Assembly: GCF_010686755.1 (NCBI RefSeq)
Contig: NZ_JAAGXA010000005.1
Location: 202,344-266,343 of the forward strand
Direction of reading: 5' to 3'
Origin: Nocardioides zeae
Lineage (GTDB): Bacteria > Actinomycetota > Actinomycetes > Propionibacteriales > Nocardioidaceae
Length of the DNA: 64,000 nt
The notes below the pieces were generated by a model. That model made no database searches, had not been told where the DNA came from, and was given only the letters and a program-made list of their open reading frames with translations. The translations under genes and the position numbers were made by a program. This document shows positions 30,388-42,177 of this stretch, piece after piece. The first letter of the stretch is position 1; every line of letters begins with the position of its first letter.

Positions 30388-32022
30388 TCAGTCGGTGATC
30401 TCGACCATGTTCCAGACCTCGTCCTGCACCGGGCTCGCCTCGTAGCCCTCCACGTTCTCGGCGAACGCCAGGGACGGCACGGGGCTGGCGAGCGGGATGC
30501 CGGGGAGGAACTCCATGACGTCCCGGTTCACCTGCTCGTAGAGCGGCCGCTGCTCGTCCGTCGTGGTGAGCTGCCGCGGCGCCGCCACCTCGGCGAAGAG
30601 CTCCGGGTCGTCGAAGCCCCACTCGAGGCTCTGCTGCCCGAAGAACACGCCGAGGAAGTTGTCCGGGTCGTCGTAGTCGCCCGTCCAGCCGAGCAGGTGG
30701 ATGCCGTGGTCGGGCGTGTTCTGCACCTGCTCCAGGTAGTCCGTCCACTCGGCGGCGACGGGCTCGACCGTCAGGCCCACCGCCTCCAGCTGGCTGCGGA
30801 CGATGTTGAAGGTGTCGTCCGGCTGCGGCATGTAGGGCCGGCTGATGTTCGTCGGGTAGTTGAACGTGATCGTCGTGCCGGCGACGCCGGCCTCCTCCAG
30901 CAGCTGCCGGGCCAGCTCCGGGTCGTGCTCGTAGGTGGGCACGTCCGCGGCGTACCCGTCCACGAGCTCCGGGACGAACTGGTCGGCAGGCTCGGTGCCG
31001 TCGGGCATGGAGGCCGAGATGACGGCCTCCTTGTCGATGGCGTGCGCGATGGCCTGGCGCACCCGGATGTCGTCGAACGGCGCCTGCGCCTGGTTGAAGG
31101 CGAGGTAGAGGATGTTGAAGGCCGGGCGGTTCTCGATGCTGAAGCCCTCGTCGGCCAGCGACTCCACGTCGGCCGGCCCCACGAGGTCGAAGCCGTCGAT
31201 CTCGCCGTTGCGCAGCGCCTCGGCGCGGCCGCGGGCCGTGTCGATCTCGACGACGACGACCTCGTCGACCTTGGCGGCCTCGCCCCAGTAGTCGTCGTAG
31301 GGCGTGAGGCGCACCTCGCCGCTGCCCTGGTTCCACGAGGCGAACTCGAACGGGCCGGTGCCCGTCGGGTGCTCCGTGCCGTAGGGCGTGGTGAGCACGG
31401 ACGCGGACTCGTCGTCCTGGTACTCCTCCAGCGCCGTCGGGCTCTGCATCGCGAAGGCGGGCAGCGACATCGCGGCGATGAACCCGGCGAACGGTGCGTC
31501 GAGCGTGATCGTGGCGGTCAGCTCGTCGTCGGCCGAGCACCCGGCGTAGATCGCGCTCTCGGCCGTCGCCCCGGTCGCGAAGCCGCGGAACAGCTTGCCG
31601 TAGTAGTACGCCTTGTCGTCCGTCTGGTTGACCTCCGGCGTGGCGGACCACCGCTCGAAGTTCGCGCACACGGCCTCGGCGTCGAACGGGGTGCCGTCGT
31701 GGAAGGTGACGCCGTCCTCGAGGTCGAACGTGTAGGACAGCCCGTCGTCGGACTGGGTCCACGACTCGGCCAGCAGCGGGGCGGGCTCCACCGTGCCCGG
31801 CTCCGTGCCGACCAGGCCCTCGTAGATCTGTCTCGTGACCCGGAAGGTCTCGCCGTCGGAGGCGTAGAAGGGATCCAGGGTCTTCGGTGCGGCGGAGGCG
31901 GCGAACACGAAGGTGTTCTCCTTGCCGTCCCGCTCGCTCTCCACACAACCGGCCAGGACCGAGCCGACGAGCAGCACCGCTGCCACGCCCGCGCCGGTCC
32001 GACGAATGCTCGTCGAACGCAC
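30388..32022 (-). CDS. Peptide ABC transporter substrate-binding lipoprotein
   Basis: A 544-aa family 5 extracellular solute-binding protein. The signal peptide has the lipobox LAGC, so it is anchored outside the membrane. SAAPKTLDPFYASDGETFRVTRQIYEGLV and FNILYLAFNQAQAPFDDIRVRQAIAHAID are diagnostic. The late GIHLLGWTGDYDDPDNFLGVFF segment resembles dipeptide/oligopeptide binders. First gene of the dpp-type operon; the GTG start has GAGGTGA upstream, and a hairpin lies just before that site. Confidence 0.93.
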   Translation of the reverse strand: MRSTSIRRTGAGVAAVLLVGSVLAGCVESERDGKENTFVFAASAAPKTLDPFYASDGETFRVTRQIYEGLVGTEPGTVEPAPLLAESWTQSDDGLSYTFDLEDGVTFHDGTPFDAEAVCANFERWSATPEVNQTDDKAYYYGKLFRGFATGATAESAIYAGCSADDELTATITLDAPFAGFIAAMSLPAFAMQSPTALEEYQDDESASVLTTPYGTEHPTGTGPFEFASWNQGSGEVRLTPYDDYWGEAAKVDEVVVVEIDTARGRAEALRNGEIDGFDLVGPADVESLADEGFSIENRPAFNILYLAFNQAQAPFDDIRVRQAIAHAIDKEAVISASMPDGTEPADQFVPELVDGYAADVPTYEHDPELARQLLEEAGVAGTTITFNYPTNISRPYMPQPDDTFNIVRSQLEAVGLTVEPVAAEWTDYLEQVQNTPDHGIHLLGWTGDYDDPDNFLGVFFGQQSLEWGFDDPELFAEVAAPRQLTTTDEQRPLYEQVNRDVMEFLPGIPLASPVPSLAFAENVEGYEASPVQDEVWNMVEITD

Positions 32023-32042
32023 GTCTCACCTCATGACATCAC

Positions 32043-32066
32043 CTCTGCCGACCCGATTCGGCAGAG
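32043..32066 (-). promoter_or_regulatory. Dyad in the leader of the peptide-transporter operon
   Basis: CTCTGCCGA and TCGGCAGAG, 9-bp perfect arms around 6 nt, centred 32 nt before the start codon and next to the ribosome-binding site. It could be a repressor site or an mRNA hairpin that limits translation. Confidence 0.55.
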
Positions 32067-32173
32067 CGTCCGCGCAAGTTAGCCGCCGGGACGTGCCCGC
32101 GTCACCAGCGAAACGTGCCCGGGGAGGTCGCGATACGGCAACGATCGTGACGCAGGCCATCCCGAGAGGAGCG

Positions 32174-32866
32174 TCAGGGACGCACCAGCGACCACAACGC
32201 TGCGGCGTCCAGGCCCTCCAGCGTGGTCGCCTGCACGTGGCTCGGCCCGTCCGGCACGGGCACGTGGTGCGGCACCGCCAGCGTGCGGCAGCCGGCGGCG
32301 ACCGCCGACGCGACGCCCGTCGAGGAGTCCTCGATCGCGACGCAGTCGCCCGGCTCCACCCCCAGCAGCCACGCGGCGCGCAGGTACGGCGCGGGGTGCG
32401 GCTTGCCGTGGTCGACCTCGTCCCCAGTCACCACGACCTCGAAGCTGCCCTCCTCCAGGGCCGCCACGACGGGCTCGGCGAAGCGGCGGTACGACATCGT
32501 GACGAGCGCGCACGGGATCCCGGAGCGCCGCAGGTCGGCGAGGAGCTCCCGCGCGCCGGGCCGCCAGGGGATCCCCTCGGCGATGCGGGCGACGACGCCG
32601 TCGAGCAGCTCCTCGACGACCTCCGCCGCCGTCAGGTCGAGCCCCATCCGGGTCCGGATGTACTCGCCGGAGACCAGGAGGTCGTTCCCGACGAGCGCCA
32701 GCGCGTCCTCGGTGGTCCAGGTCGCGCCGTACCGCGCCGCCATCGCGAACTCGGTCTCGATCCAGTACGGCTCCGTGTCGACGAGGGTGCCGTCCATGTC
32801 CCACAGGACGGCGGCCGGACGGTCCGCGGGACCGGGGCCGGGGTCGGGACCGGGGTCGGGGCTCAC
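32174..32866 (-). CDS. HAD-superfamily phosphatase (beta-phosphoglucomutase/YcjU-like)
   Basis: A 230-aa HAD hydrolase. Motif I is LWDMDGTLVDTEPYW (nucleophile and acid aspartates), motif II is CALVTMS, the lysine of motif III is in VDHGKPHPAPYL, and motif IV is AIEDSSTG. The helical cap between motifs I and II makes it subclass I. It probably dephosphorylates a small sugar phosphate or nucleotide. The first 15 residues are a Pro/Asp/Gly repeat. It starts with GTG two bases after the metH stop and so is co-transcribed with it. Confidence 0.88.
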   Translation of the reverse strand: MSPDPGPDPGPGPADRPAAVLWDMDGTLVDTEPYWIETEFAMAARYGATWTTEDALALVGNDLLVSGEYIRTRMGLDLTAAEVVEELLDGVVARIAEGIPWRPGARELLADLRRSGIPCALVTMSYRRFAEPVVAALEEGSFEVVVTGDEVDHGKPHPAPYLRAAWLLGVEPGDCVAIEDSSTGVASAVAAGCRTLAVPHHVPVPDGPSHVQATTLEGLDAAALWSLVRP

Positions 32867-32868
32867 GC

Positions 32869-36597
<3,729 letters not shown>

Positions 36598-36618
36598 GTG
36601 GTCCACCTTCCTCCTCGC

Positions 36619-36655
36619 TGTCCGGTTTGCGGACACCTGTGTCAGATCGTGACAC
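36619..36655. promoter_or_regulatory. Two tandem inverted repeats upstream of metH
   Basis: TGTCCG-N5-CGGACA at 36619-36635 and GTGTCA-N5-TGACAC at 36639-36655. Both are perfect 6-bp arms with 5-nt spacers, and their centres are exactly 20 bp apart (about two helical turns), 22 bp upstream of the chosen metH start. Confidence 0.5.
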
Positions 36656-36728
36656 CCGGCGGCGACGCGGCCGAAATCCACGACGCACCGGGGAGCGGTA
36701 CCCGGTCCGGGTGCACAGGAGCGCGGAC

Positions 36729-36734
36729 TAGGCT
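36729..36734 (+). promoter_or_regulatory. Leaderless -10 of the PAC2 gene
   Basis: TAGGCT, 6 nt before the GTG at 36741. Confidence 0.6.
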
Positions 36735-36740
36735 GGAGCG

Positions 36741-37589
36741 GTGATCGAGTTCGACGACGTGGAGGGTCTGGTCGACCCGGTGGTGATCGCGGCCTTCGAG
36801 GGCTGGAACGACGCCGCCGATGCCGCGAGCGGCGTGGTCGACCACTTGATGGACGTCTGGAGCGCCCGCGTGGTCGGGGCCCTGGACCCCGAGGACTTCT
36901 ACGACTTCCAGGTCAACCGCCCGGTCGTGGGCACGGACGAGAACGGGATGCGGCAGCTCACCTGGCCCACCACCCGGATCGCCGTCGCCTCGCCCCCGGG
37001 CTTCGACCGCGACGTGATCCTCGTGCGCGGCATCGAGCCCAACATGCGGTGGCGCCAGTTCTGCGGCGAGCTGCTCGCCGCCTGCGACGAGCTCGGCGGC
37101 ACGATGGTCATCACCCTCGGCGCCCTCCTCGCCGACTCGCCCCACACCCGTCCCATCCCCGTCACCGGCTCGGCGTCCGAGCCCGACCTGGCGGACCGGC
37201 TCAAGCTCGACGAGTCGACCTACGAGGGGCCGACGGGGATCGTCGGGGTCATCCAGGACGCGTGCCAGCGCCTCGACGTGCCGTCGGTGTCCTACTGGGC
37301 CGCGGTCCCGCACTACGTCGCGCAGCCCCCGTGCCCGAAGGCGACCCTCGCCCTCATCGGCCACCTCGAGGACCTCCTCGGCGTCTCCATCCCGCTCGGC
37401 GACCTGCCCGAGGACGCCCGCGCCTGGGAGCGCGGCGTCGACGAGCTGGCCGAGGAGGACGAGGAGATCGCCGACTACGTGCGCGCGCTCGAGGAGAGCC
37501 GCGACACCGCCGACCTGCCCGAGGCGAGCGGCGAGGCCATCGCGCGCGAGTTCGAGCGGTACCTCAAGCGCCGCGACGACGACGCCTGA
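36741..37589 (+). CDS. PAC2-family protein (proteasome-assembly-chaperone-like fold)
   Basis: A 282-aa PAC2 protein: [21 protein letters not shown] near the N-terminus, [30 protein letters not shown], and [23 protein letters not shown] near residue 185 are the family signatures. PAC2 is related to a eukaryotic proteasome assembly chaperone, but function in bacteria is not established. A PAC2 gene next to metH is also known in mycobacteria. The C-terminal 60 residues are strongly acidic and helical. Confidence 0.85.
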   Translation: MIEFDDVEGLVDPVVIAAFEGWNDAADAASGVVDHLMDVWSARVVGALDPEDFYDFQVNRPVVGTDENGMRQLTWPTTRIAVASPPGFDRDVILVRGIEPNMRWRQFCGELLAACDELGGTMVITLGALLADSPHTRPIPVTGSASEPDLADRLKLDESTYEGPTGIVGVIQDACQRLDVPSVSYWAAVPHYVAQPPCPKATLALIGHLEDLLGVSIPLGDLPEDARAWERGVDELAEEDEEIADYVRALEESRDTADLPEASGEAIAREFERYLKRRDDDA

Positions 37590-37625
37590 GCCCCCGCCTG
37601 GGGACGGTGGGCGGGCCGGTCGGGC

Positions 37626-37720
37626 TGGTCGGTTCCCCGGCTGACCGGGGAACACGCCGCTTTGACCATCAAATTTGATGCGCTAAGTGGTCGGTTCCCC
37701 GGCTGACCGGGGAACCGACC
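37626..37720. repeat. Two 28-bp direct repeats, each a hairpin, flanking an AT-rich palindrome
   Basis: Identical 28-nt copies occur at 37626-37653 and 37688-37715. Each contains GTTCCCCGG-CTGA-CCGGGGAAC; the second extends to 14-bp perfect arms (GGTCGGTTCCCCGG) at 37689-37720. Between them is the perfect 14-bp palindrome CATCAAATTTGATG at 37667-37680, strikingly AT-rich for this genome. The block lies between the converging PAC2 and mshC genes. It may serve as a terminator region, or be a dispersed intergenic repeat. Confidence 0.85.
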
Positions 37721-37769
37721 GGCTGCTCCGTGCCCCCACCTGTGGAGGGAGAACGGGCTGGGTCTCGGC

Positions 37770-39008
37770 TCAGAGCTGCAGGCCGAGGGCGGCGTCGGCG
37801 AGCTCCCGTACGACGCGGCCGGCGTCCGGGTCGGACGTGTCGGCCAGGCCGGTCGAGCCCAGGGTCGCCTCGGCCCACGCCTGCAGGGAGGCGAGGGCGG
37901 TCGGCGCGTCGAGGTCGTCGGCCAGCGCGGCGAGCACCTGCTCGACGACCGGGCCCGACGGCGCGCCCGCACCCAGCGAGACGGCCTTGCGCAGCACGTC
38001 GAGGCGCTCGCCCGCGGCCCACAGGAGCTCGTCCGTCCACTCCCAGTCGGAGCGGTAGTGCTGGCCCAGGAGGACGAGGCGGATCGCCATCGAGTCGACC
38101 TCGGAGAAGCGCAGCTGCGAGACGAAGACGAGGTTGCCCTTCGACTTCGACATCTTCTCGCCGTCGTAGGCCACCATGCCGGCGTGGACGTAGGCCTTCG
38201 CGAAGCGGTGGTCGGGCACGGCGGCCTGGGCCTCGGCCGCACACATCTCGTGGTGGGGGAAGACGAGGTCGCTGCCGCCGCCCTGCACGTCGAAGGTGGA
38301 GCCGAGGTGCTTGAGCGCGATCGCGGTGCACTCGATGTGCCAGCCGGGGCGGCCCCGGCCGAACGGGCTCTCCCACGAGGGCTCCCCCGGGCGCTCGGCC
38401 ATCCAGACCAGGCAGTCGAGCGGATCGCGCTTGCCCGGGCGGTCGGGGTCGCCGCCGCGCTCGGCGAAGATCGCCCGCATCGTCTCGCGGTCGGCACCGG
38501 ACACCGACCCGAAGGTCGGGTCGGCCCCGACGGAGAAGTAGAGGTCGTCGTCCACGTGGTAGATCGCACCCGCCTCGGCCAGCCGCTCGATCATCTCGAC
38601 GACCCACGGGATCGACTCGACCGCGCCGACGTAGTGCGCGGGCGGCAGGACGCGCAGCGACTCCATGTCGTCGCGGAACAGCTGCGTCTCCCGCTCGGCG
38701 ATCGTCACCCAGTCCGTGCCCACCTTGGCGGCGCGCTCGAGCAGCGGGTCGTCGACGTCGGTGACGTTCTGCACGTAGGTGACGTCGTGGCCGGCGTTGC
38801 GCCAGGCGCGCACGAGGAGGTCGAACGCGACGTACGTCGCCGCGTGGCCCATGTGGGTCGCGTCGTACGGCGTGATGCCGCAGACGTAGAGGCGGGCCGC
38901 GCCCTGGGGGTCGGTCGGCACGAGGCGGCCGGAGGCGCTGTCGTGGAGCGACACCTGCGGGCCCCGGACGGGGAGGGAGGGGACGTCGGGGGCGGACCAG
39001 GCGCGCAT
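37770..39008 (-). CDS. mshC: Cysteine--1D-myo-inositol 2-amino-2-deoxy-alpha-D-glucopyranoside ligase
   Basis: Mycothiol biosynthesis: MshC joins cysteine to glucosaminyl-inositol using ATP. The 412-aa protein is a cysteinyl-tRNA-synthetase relative with the HIGH-like HMGH motif near residue 53 and KMSKSKGN near 285. Zinc ligands are in the VCGITPYD and GWHIECTA segments. It is shorter than CysRS and lacks the anticodon-binding domain, which separates it from cys[15 protein letters not shown] is the usual MshC N-terminus. Its -10 is TAGGCT at 39016-39021. Confidence 0.95.
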   Translation of the reverse strand: MRAWSAPDVPSLPVRGPQVSLHDSASGRLVPTDPQGAARLYVCGITPYDATHMGHAATYVAFDLLVRAWRNAGHDVTYVQNVTDVDDPLLERAAKVGTDWVTIAERETQLFRDDMESLRVLPPAHYVGAVESIPWVVEMIERLAEAGAIYHVDDDLYFSVGADPTFGSVSGADRETMRAIFAERGGDPDRPGKRDPLDCLVWMAERPGEPSWESPFGRGRPGWHIECTAIALKHLGSTFDVQGGGSDLVFPHHEMCAAEAQAAVPDHRFAKAYVHAGMVAYDGEKMSKSKGNLVFVSQLRFSEVDSMAIRLVLLGQHYRSDWEWTDELLWAAGERLDVLRKAVSLGAGAPSGPVVEQVLAALADDLDAPTALASLQAWAEATLGSTGLADTSDPDAGRVVRELADAALGLQL

Positions 39009-39015
39009 GGGACCG

Positions 39016-39021
39016 AGCCTA
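39016..39021 (-). promoter_or_regulatory. Leaderless -10 of mshC
   Basis: TAGGCT, 7 nt before the ATG at 39008, in the short gap after the SCO1664-family gene. Confidence 0.6.
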
Positions 39022-39034
39022 GCCAACCCTCGCC

Positions 39035-39802
39035 TCAGAACGGCGGCCAGGGGATGGCGGGCCACTCGCCCGACGGGCTCGGCAGCCCGCCGGCCGACAG
39101 CAGCGCACGGCAGCGCGCGGCCGTGGCCGCGACCTCCTCGTCGGTGACGAGCTCGGCCAACCGGTCGCCGAGGGCACCGGTCAGCTCCCCGACGAGGCGC
39201 TCCAGCACGGCGACCTCGTCCGCGAGCAGCGGCCGCCCCGCCCAGCCCCAGAGCACGGTGCGCAGCTTGGGCTCGGTGTGGAACGTGAGGCCGTGGTCGA
39301 CGCCGTACCGGTGTCCCGACGCCATCTCGAGCACGTGGCCGCCCTTGCGGTCGGCGTTGTTGGCGACGACGTCGAAGACCGCCATCCGGCGCAGGGCGGT
39401 CGAGTCCTCGTGCACGAGCGCCACCGGCTGGTCCTGGGCGTCGAGACCGTCGAAGACGTGGCACCAGCCGGACGGGACCTCGCCGGCGGGCACGATGTCG
39501 ACGGCGGACTGCTCGGGATCGGTGTGCTGCCAGAGCTGCACCATCCCGGGGCCGTGCGGGCCCTCCCGCAGGATCGTCGGCGGCACGACGTCCCACCCGG
39601 TCGCCGCCGAGAGCTCGTAGGCCGCCACCTCGCGCCCCGCGAGGCTCTCGTCGGGGAAGTCCCACAGCGGCCGCTCGCCGCGGATGGGCTTGTAGACCAC
39701 CTCGAGACCGTCGACGTCACCGACGAACGTGGCGTTGGAGGCCGGCATGACCCGCCCGCGCAAGGTCAGCTCCCCCAGCGCGAACGCGGCAGGGTCGGTC
39801 AC
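39035..39802 (-). CDS. SCO1664-family protein (PI3/4-kinase-like fold, unknown role)
   Basis: A 255-aa actinobacterial protein. [29 protein letters not shown] near residue 22 resembles a kinase glycine loop with its lysine, and [21 protein letters not shown] near 135 resembles a catalytic loop with the D-x-x-x-N pattern of PI3/4-kinase-like enzymes, followed by VDHGLTF. No substrate is known. The GTG start overlaps the DUF3090 stop by 4 bp. It recurs beside mshC, DUF3090 and a histidine phosphatase in other actinobacteria. Confidence 0.85.
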   Translation of the reverse strand: MTDPAAFALGELTLRGRVMPASNATFVGDVDGLEVVYKPIRGERPLWDFPDESLAGREVAAYELSAATGWDVVPPTILREGPHGPGMVQLWQHTDPEQSAVDIVPAGEVPSGWCHVFDGLDAQDQPVALVHEDSTALRRMAVFDVVANNADRKGGHVLEMASGHRYGVDHGLTFHTEPKLRTVLWGWAGRPLLADEVAVLERLVGELTGALGDRLAELVTDEEVAATAARCRALLSAGGLPSPSGEWPAIPWPPF

Positions 39803-40377
39803 GGATCCCGCCGTCGGAAGCCGTTGGCCCGCACGCACAGGTGGCCGTCGGGGTCGATCGGCTGCGCGCAGAAGGGGCAGGAGGGTCGGCCGGCCTCGAC
39901 GACGGCCAGCGCACGGTGCACGAACGCGCGCGCCGTGCCCGCGGCCATGCGCACCAGGAAGATCTCGTCGGGCTCCGGCTCGTCGATCTCCTCCTCGGGC
40001 TGCCCGGGGGTGATCACGGCCTCCTCGGTGAAGGGGAAGACCTCGACGACGACCCGGTCGTCGGAGGGATCCCACGACAGCGTCATCGTGCCGGCGCGGA
40101 ACTCCTCCTCGATGGGCTGCTCGAGCGGCGCGTCGTCGCGCAGGTCGACGGGCGCGATCGCGGGCACCAGGTCGGAGTGCTGCTCGGTCTCCATGACCTC
40201 GTCCAGCAGCTCGTCGACACGCTCGGCCAGCGCGATCACCTGCTGCTTCTCCAGACCGACGGTGACGAGACGGGCGCCCGAGCGGGCCTGCAGGAAGAAC
40301 GCCCGCGACCCGGGCTCGCCCACGGTCCCCACGACGAAGCGGTCCGGCGGGTCGAAGCGGTGCACGACGGGAGGCAT
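39799..40377 (-). CDS. DUF3090-family protein
   Basis: A 192-aa actinobacterial protein of unknown function. It opens VVHRFDPPDRFVVGTVGEPGSRAFFLQAR, then LEKQQVIALAERVDELLDEV, and ends with a zinc-ribbon-like CPFCAQPIDPDGHLC (four residues with Cys or His ligands). The N-terminal half is mostly strands and the middle is acidic. It is translationally coupled to the SCO1664-family gene and has its own leaderless -10. Confidence 0.85.
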   Translation of the reverse strand: MPPVVHRFDPPDRFVVGTVGEPGSRAFFLQARSGARLVTVGLEKQQVIALAERVDELLDEVMETEQHSDLVPAIAPVDLRDDAPLEQPIEEEFRAGTMTLSWDPSDDRVVVEVFPFTEEAVITPGQPEEEIDEPEPDEIFLVRMAAGTARAFVHRALAVVEAGRPSCPFCAQPIDPDGHLCVRANGFRRRDP

Positions 40378-40384
40378 GGTCGAC

Positions 40385-40390
40385 AGCCTA
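40385..40390 (-). promoter_or_regulatory. Leaderless -10 of the DUF3090 gene
   Basis: TAGGCT, 7 nt before the ATG at 40377; it overlaps the 3' end of the phosphatase gene, including its stop codon. Confidence 0.6.
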
Positions 40391-41116
40391 GGACGTGGCC
40401 GTAGCCGGCCCGGTCGGGGCGGCAGGCCCGCCCGGTCCGGCGCCGCCGCCGACGTCGCCACCGGCCGGGGGGCGGTGGAGCCACGACAGGTCGCCCGCGT
40501 GCGAGTTCGCCTGCAGGACGACCGGGCGGGTCGCGCCGTACCGGATGATCGTCAGCGACGCCGGGTCGGCGTGGAGGCGCTGGAAGAGGTCGAGGTGCAT
40601 CCCGAGGGCGTCGGCGAGCACGGCCTTCACGATGTCCCCGTGCGTCACCGCCAGCCACACGGCCTCGGCGCCGTGCTGCGCCTCGACGGCCGCGTCGCGC
40701 TCCCGCACCGCGTCGACCGCCCGGCGCTGCATGGTGCGCAGCGACTCCCCGCCGGGGAACGCGGCAGCCGACGGCTGCCGCTGCACGACCTTCCAGAGGT
40801 CCTCCCCCGCCAGGTCCGTGAGCAGCCGCCCCTGCCAGTCGCCGTAGTCGCACTCGGCGAGCCGCTCCTCCGTCTCCACGGCGAGGGCCCGGCCGGACGC
40901 CGCGAACGCCTCGACGACGTACGCCGCGGTCTCCGCGCACCGCTCCTGCGGGCTGGACGCGACGGCGACGAGCGGCACCGCGCTGAGGCGGGCGGCGGCG
41001 TCACGGGCCTGGCCCTGCCCGGTCTCGTCGAGGCGGACGCCGGGGAGGCGTCCGGCGAGCACGCCGCCGGCGTTGGCGGTGGTGCGCCCGTGGCGCTGCA
41101 GGATCACGGTGGCCAT
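40388..41116 (-). CDS. Histidine phosphatase (MSMEG_4193 family)
   Basis: A 242-aa phosphoglycerate-mutase-fold phosphatase. The catalytic RHG is in VILQRHGRTTANAGG at the N-terminus, the second arginine in SSPQERCAETA, the acidic residue in LAECDYGDWQG, and the second histidine in VTHGDIVKAVLADALGMHLD. The MSMEG_4193 group keeps company with DUF3090 and mshC. The tail is Gly/Pro/Ala-rich and disordered. The ATG at 41116 fits TACGCT at 41123-41128; an open frame upstream reaches into the corA promoter and is unlikely. Confidence 0.88.
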   Translation of the reverse strand: MATVILQRHGRTTANAGGVLAGRLPGVRLDETGQGQARDAAARLSAVPLVAVASSPQERCAETAAYVVEAFAASGRALAVETEERLAECDYGDWQGRLLTDLAGEDLWKVVQRQPSAAAFPGGESLRTMQRRAVDAVRERDAAVEAQHGAEAVWLAVTHGDIVKAVLADALGMHLDLFQRLHADPASLTIIRYGATRPVVLQANSHAGDLSWLHRPPAGGDVGGGAGPGGPAAPTGPATATS

Positions 41117-41122
41117 GGCCCG

Positions 41123-41128
41123 AGCGTA
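41123..41128 (-). promoter_or_regulatory. Leaderless -10 of the histidine phosphatase gene
   Basis: TACGCT, 6 nt before the ATG at 41116. Confidence 0.55.
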
Positions 41129-41166
41129 CGGCGTGGCGTCGCGGCCCCCCGTGCCGCGGCGGCGTC

Positions 41167-41172
41167 TATGTT
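41167..41172 (+). promoter_or_regulatory. Leaderless -10 of corA
   Basis: TATGTT, 6 nt before the GTG at 41179. Confidence 0.6.
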
Positions 41173-41178
41173 GCACCC

Positions 41179-42156
41179 GTGATCGTCGACAACGCGCTCT
41201 ACCGGGACGGGCGCCGGACGGACCCCGGCTGCGCGTCCGACGACCTCGCCGGCGTGCTGGCCGCGCGGCGCGAGGGCGACGTCGTGTGGGTCGGGCTGTT
41301 CGAGCCCACCGCTGCCGAGATGGACTCCGTCGCGCAGCACTTCGGCCTCCACCACCTGGCCGTCGAGGACGCGGTGCACGCCCACCAGCGACCGAAGCTG
41401 GAGCGCTACGGCGACCAGCTCTACTGCGTGCTCAAGACCCTCTGGTACGTCGACGCCTCCGACGACGTCGAGACGGGCGAGATCGGCGTCTTCCTCGGAC
41501 CCGGCTTCGTCGTGCACGTCCGGCACGGCGAGGGCTGCGACGTGCGCGCGGTCCGCAAGGAGCTCGAGGGCCGTCCCGGCGTGCTCGCCCACGGCCCGGC
41601 CGCGGTGCTCTACGCCATCGCCGACCACGTCGTCGACGCGTACGGCGAGGTGGCGGCCAACCTCGAGGTCGACGTCGACGAGGTGGAGGCCTCCGTCTTC
41701 TCCCCCGCCCGCACCGACGACTCCGCCCGGATCTTCCGGCTCAAGCGCGAGCTCGCGGAGGTACGGCGCGCCGTCCTGCCCCTGCGGGAGCCGATGCGCC
41801 GCATGGCCGCGGGCGACGTCCCCGGCGTGCCGGAGCGCTCCGCGCCGTACTTCCGCGACGTCGCGGACCACCTCTCCTCGGTGGCCGAGGTCGTCGAGGG
41901 TCTCGACAACCTGCTGGCCGCGGCCTTCGAGGCCCAGCTGGCACGCATCTCGGTGCAGCAGAACGAGGACATGCGCAAGATCTCCGCCGGGGTGGCGCTC
42001 GTGGCGGGTCCCACCCTGGTGGCGGGCATCTACGGCATGAACTTCACCCACATGCCCGAGCTGCACTGGACGCTCGGCTACCCGATGGCGCTGCTGCTCA
42101 TGGTGCTGTGCTCGGGCGGGCTGTGGTGGTTCTTCAAGCGCTCGGGCTGGCTGTGA
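41179..42156 (+). CDS. corA: CorA-family magnesium/cobalt transporter
   Basis: A 325-aa divalent-cation channel protein. The N-terminal cytoplasmic domain (to about residue 260) contains HHLAVEDAVHAHQRPKLERYGDQLYCVLKTL, and two C-terminal membrane helices follow. The selectivity motif YGMNF is at the end of the first helix with the loop MPEL after it. It forms pentamers. Cobalt uptake could matter for the B12 enzymes nearby (metH, kamDE), but that link is only positional. Confidence 0.93.
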   Translation: MIVDNALYRDGRRTDPGCASDDLAGVLAARREGDVVWVGLFEPTAAEMDSVAQHFGLHHLAVEDAVHAHQRPKLERYGDQLYCVLKTLWYVDASDDVETGEIGVFLGPGFVVHVRHGEGCDVRAVRKELEGRPGVLAHGPAAVLYAIADHVVDAYGEVAANLEVDVDEVEASVFSPARTDDSARIFRLKRELAEVRRAVLPLREPMRRMAAGDVPGVPERSAPYFRDVADHLSSVAEVVEGLDNLLAAAFEAQLARISVQQNEDMRKISAGVALVAGPTLVAGIYGMNFTHMPELHWTLGYPMALLLMVLCSGGLWWFFKRSGWL

Positions 42157-42177
42157 GGCCCATCGGGGCGCGGCCGC

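Noticed and set aside
36598..36740. Cobalamin or SAM riboswitch upstream of metH
   Set aside because: The 143-bp region is short and none of the conserved B12-box or SAM-core sequences was found; only two short dyads are present.
37626..37720. Insertion-sequence ends or att sites
   Set aside because: The repeats are hairpins in direct orientation with no transposase or integrase and only 34 bp between copies.
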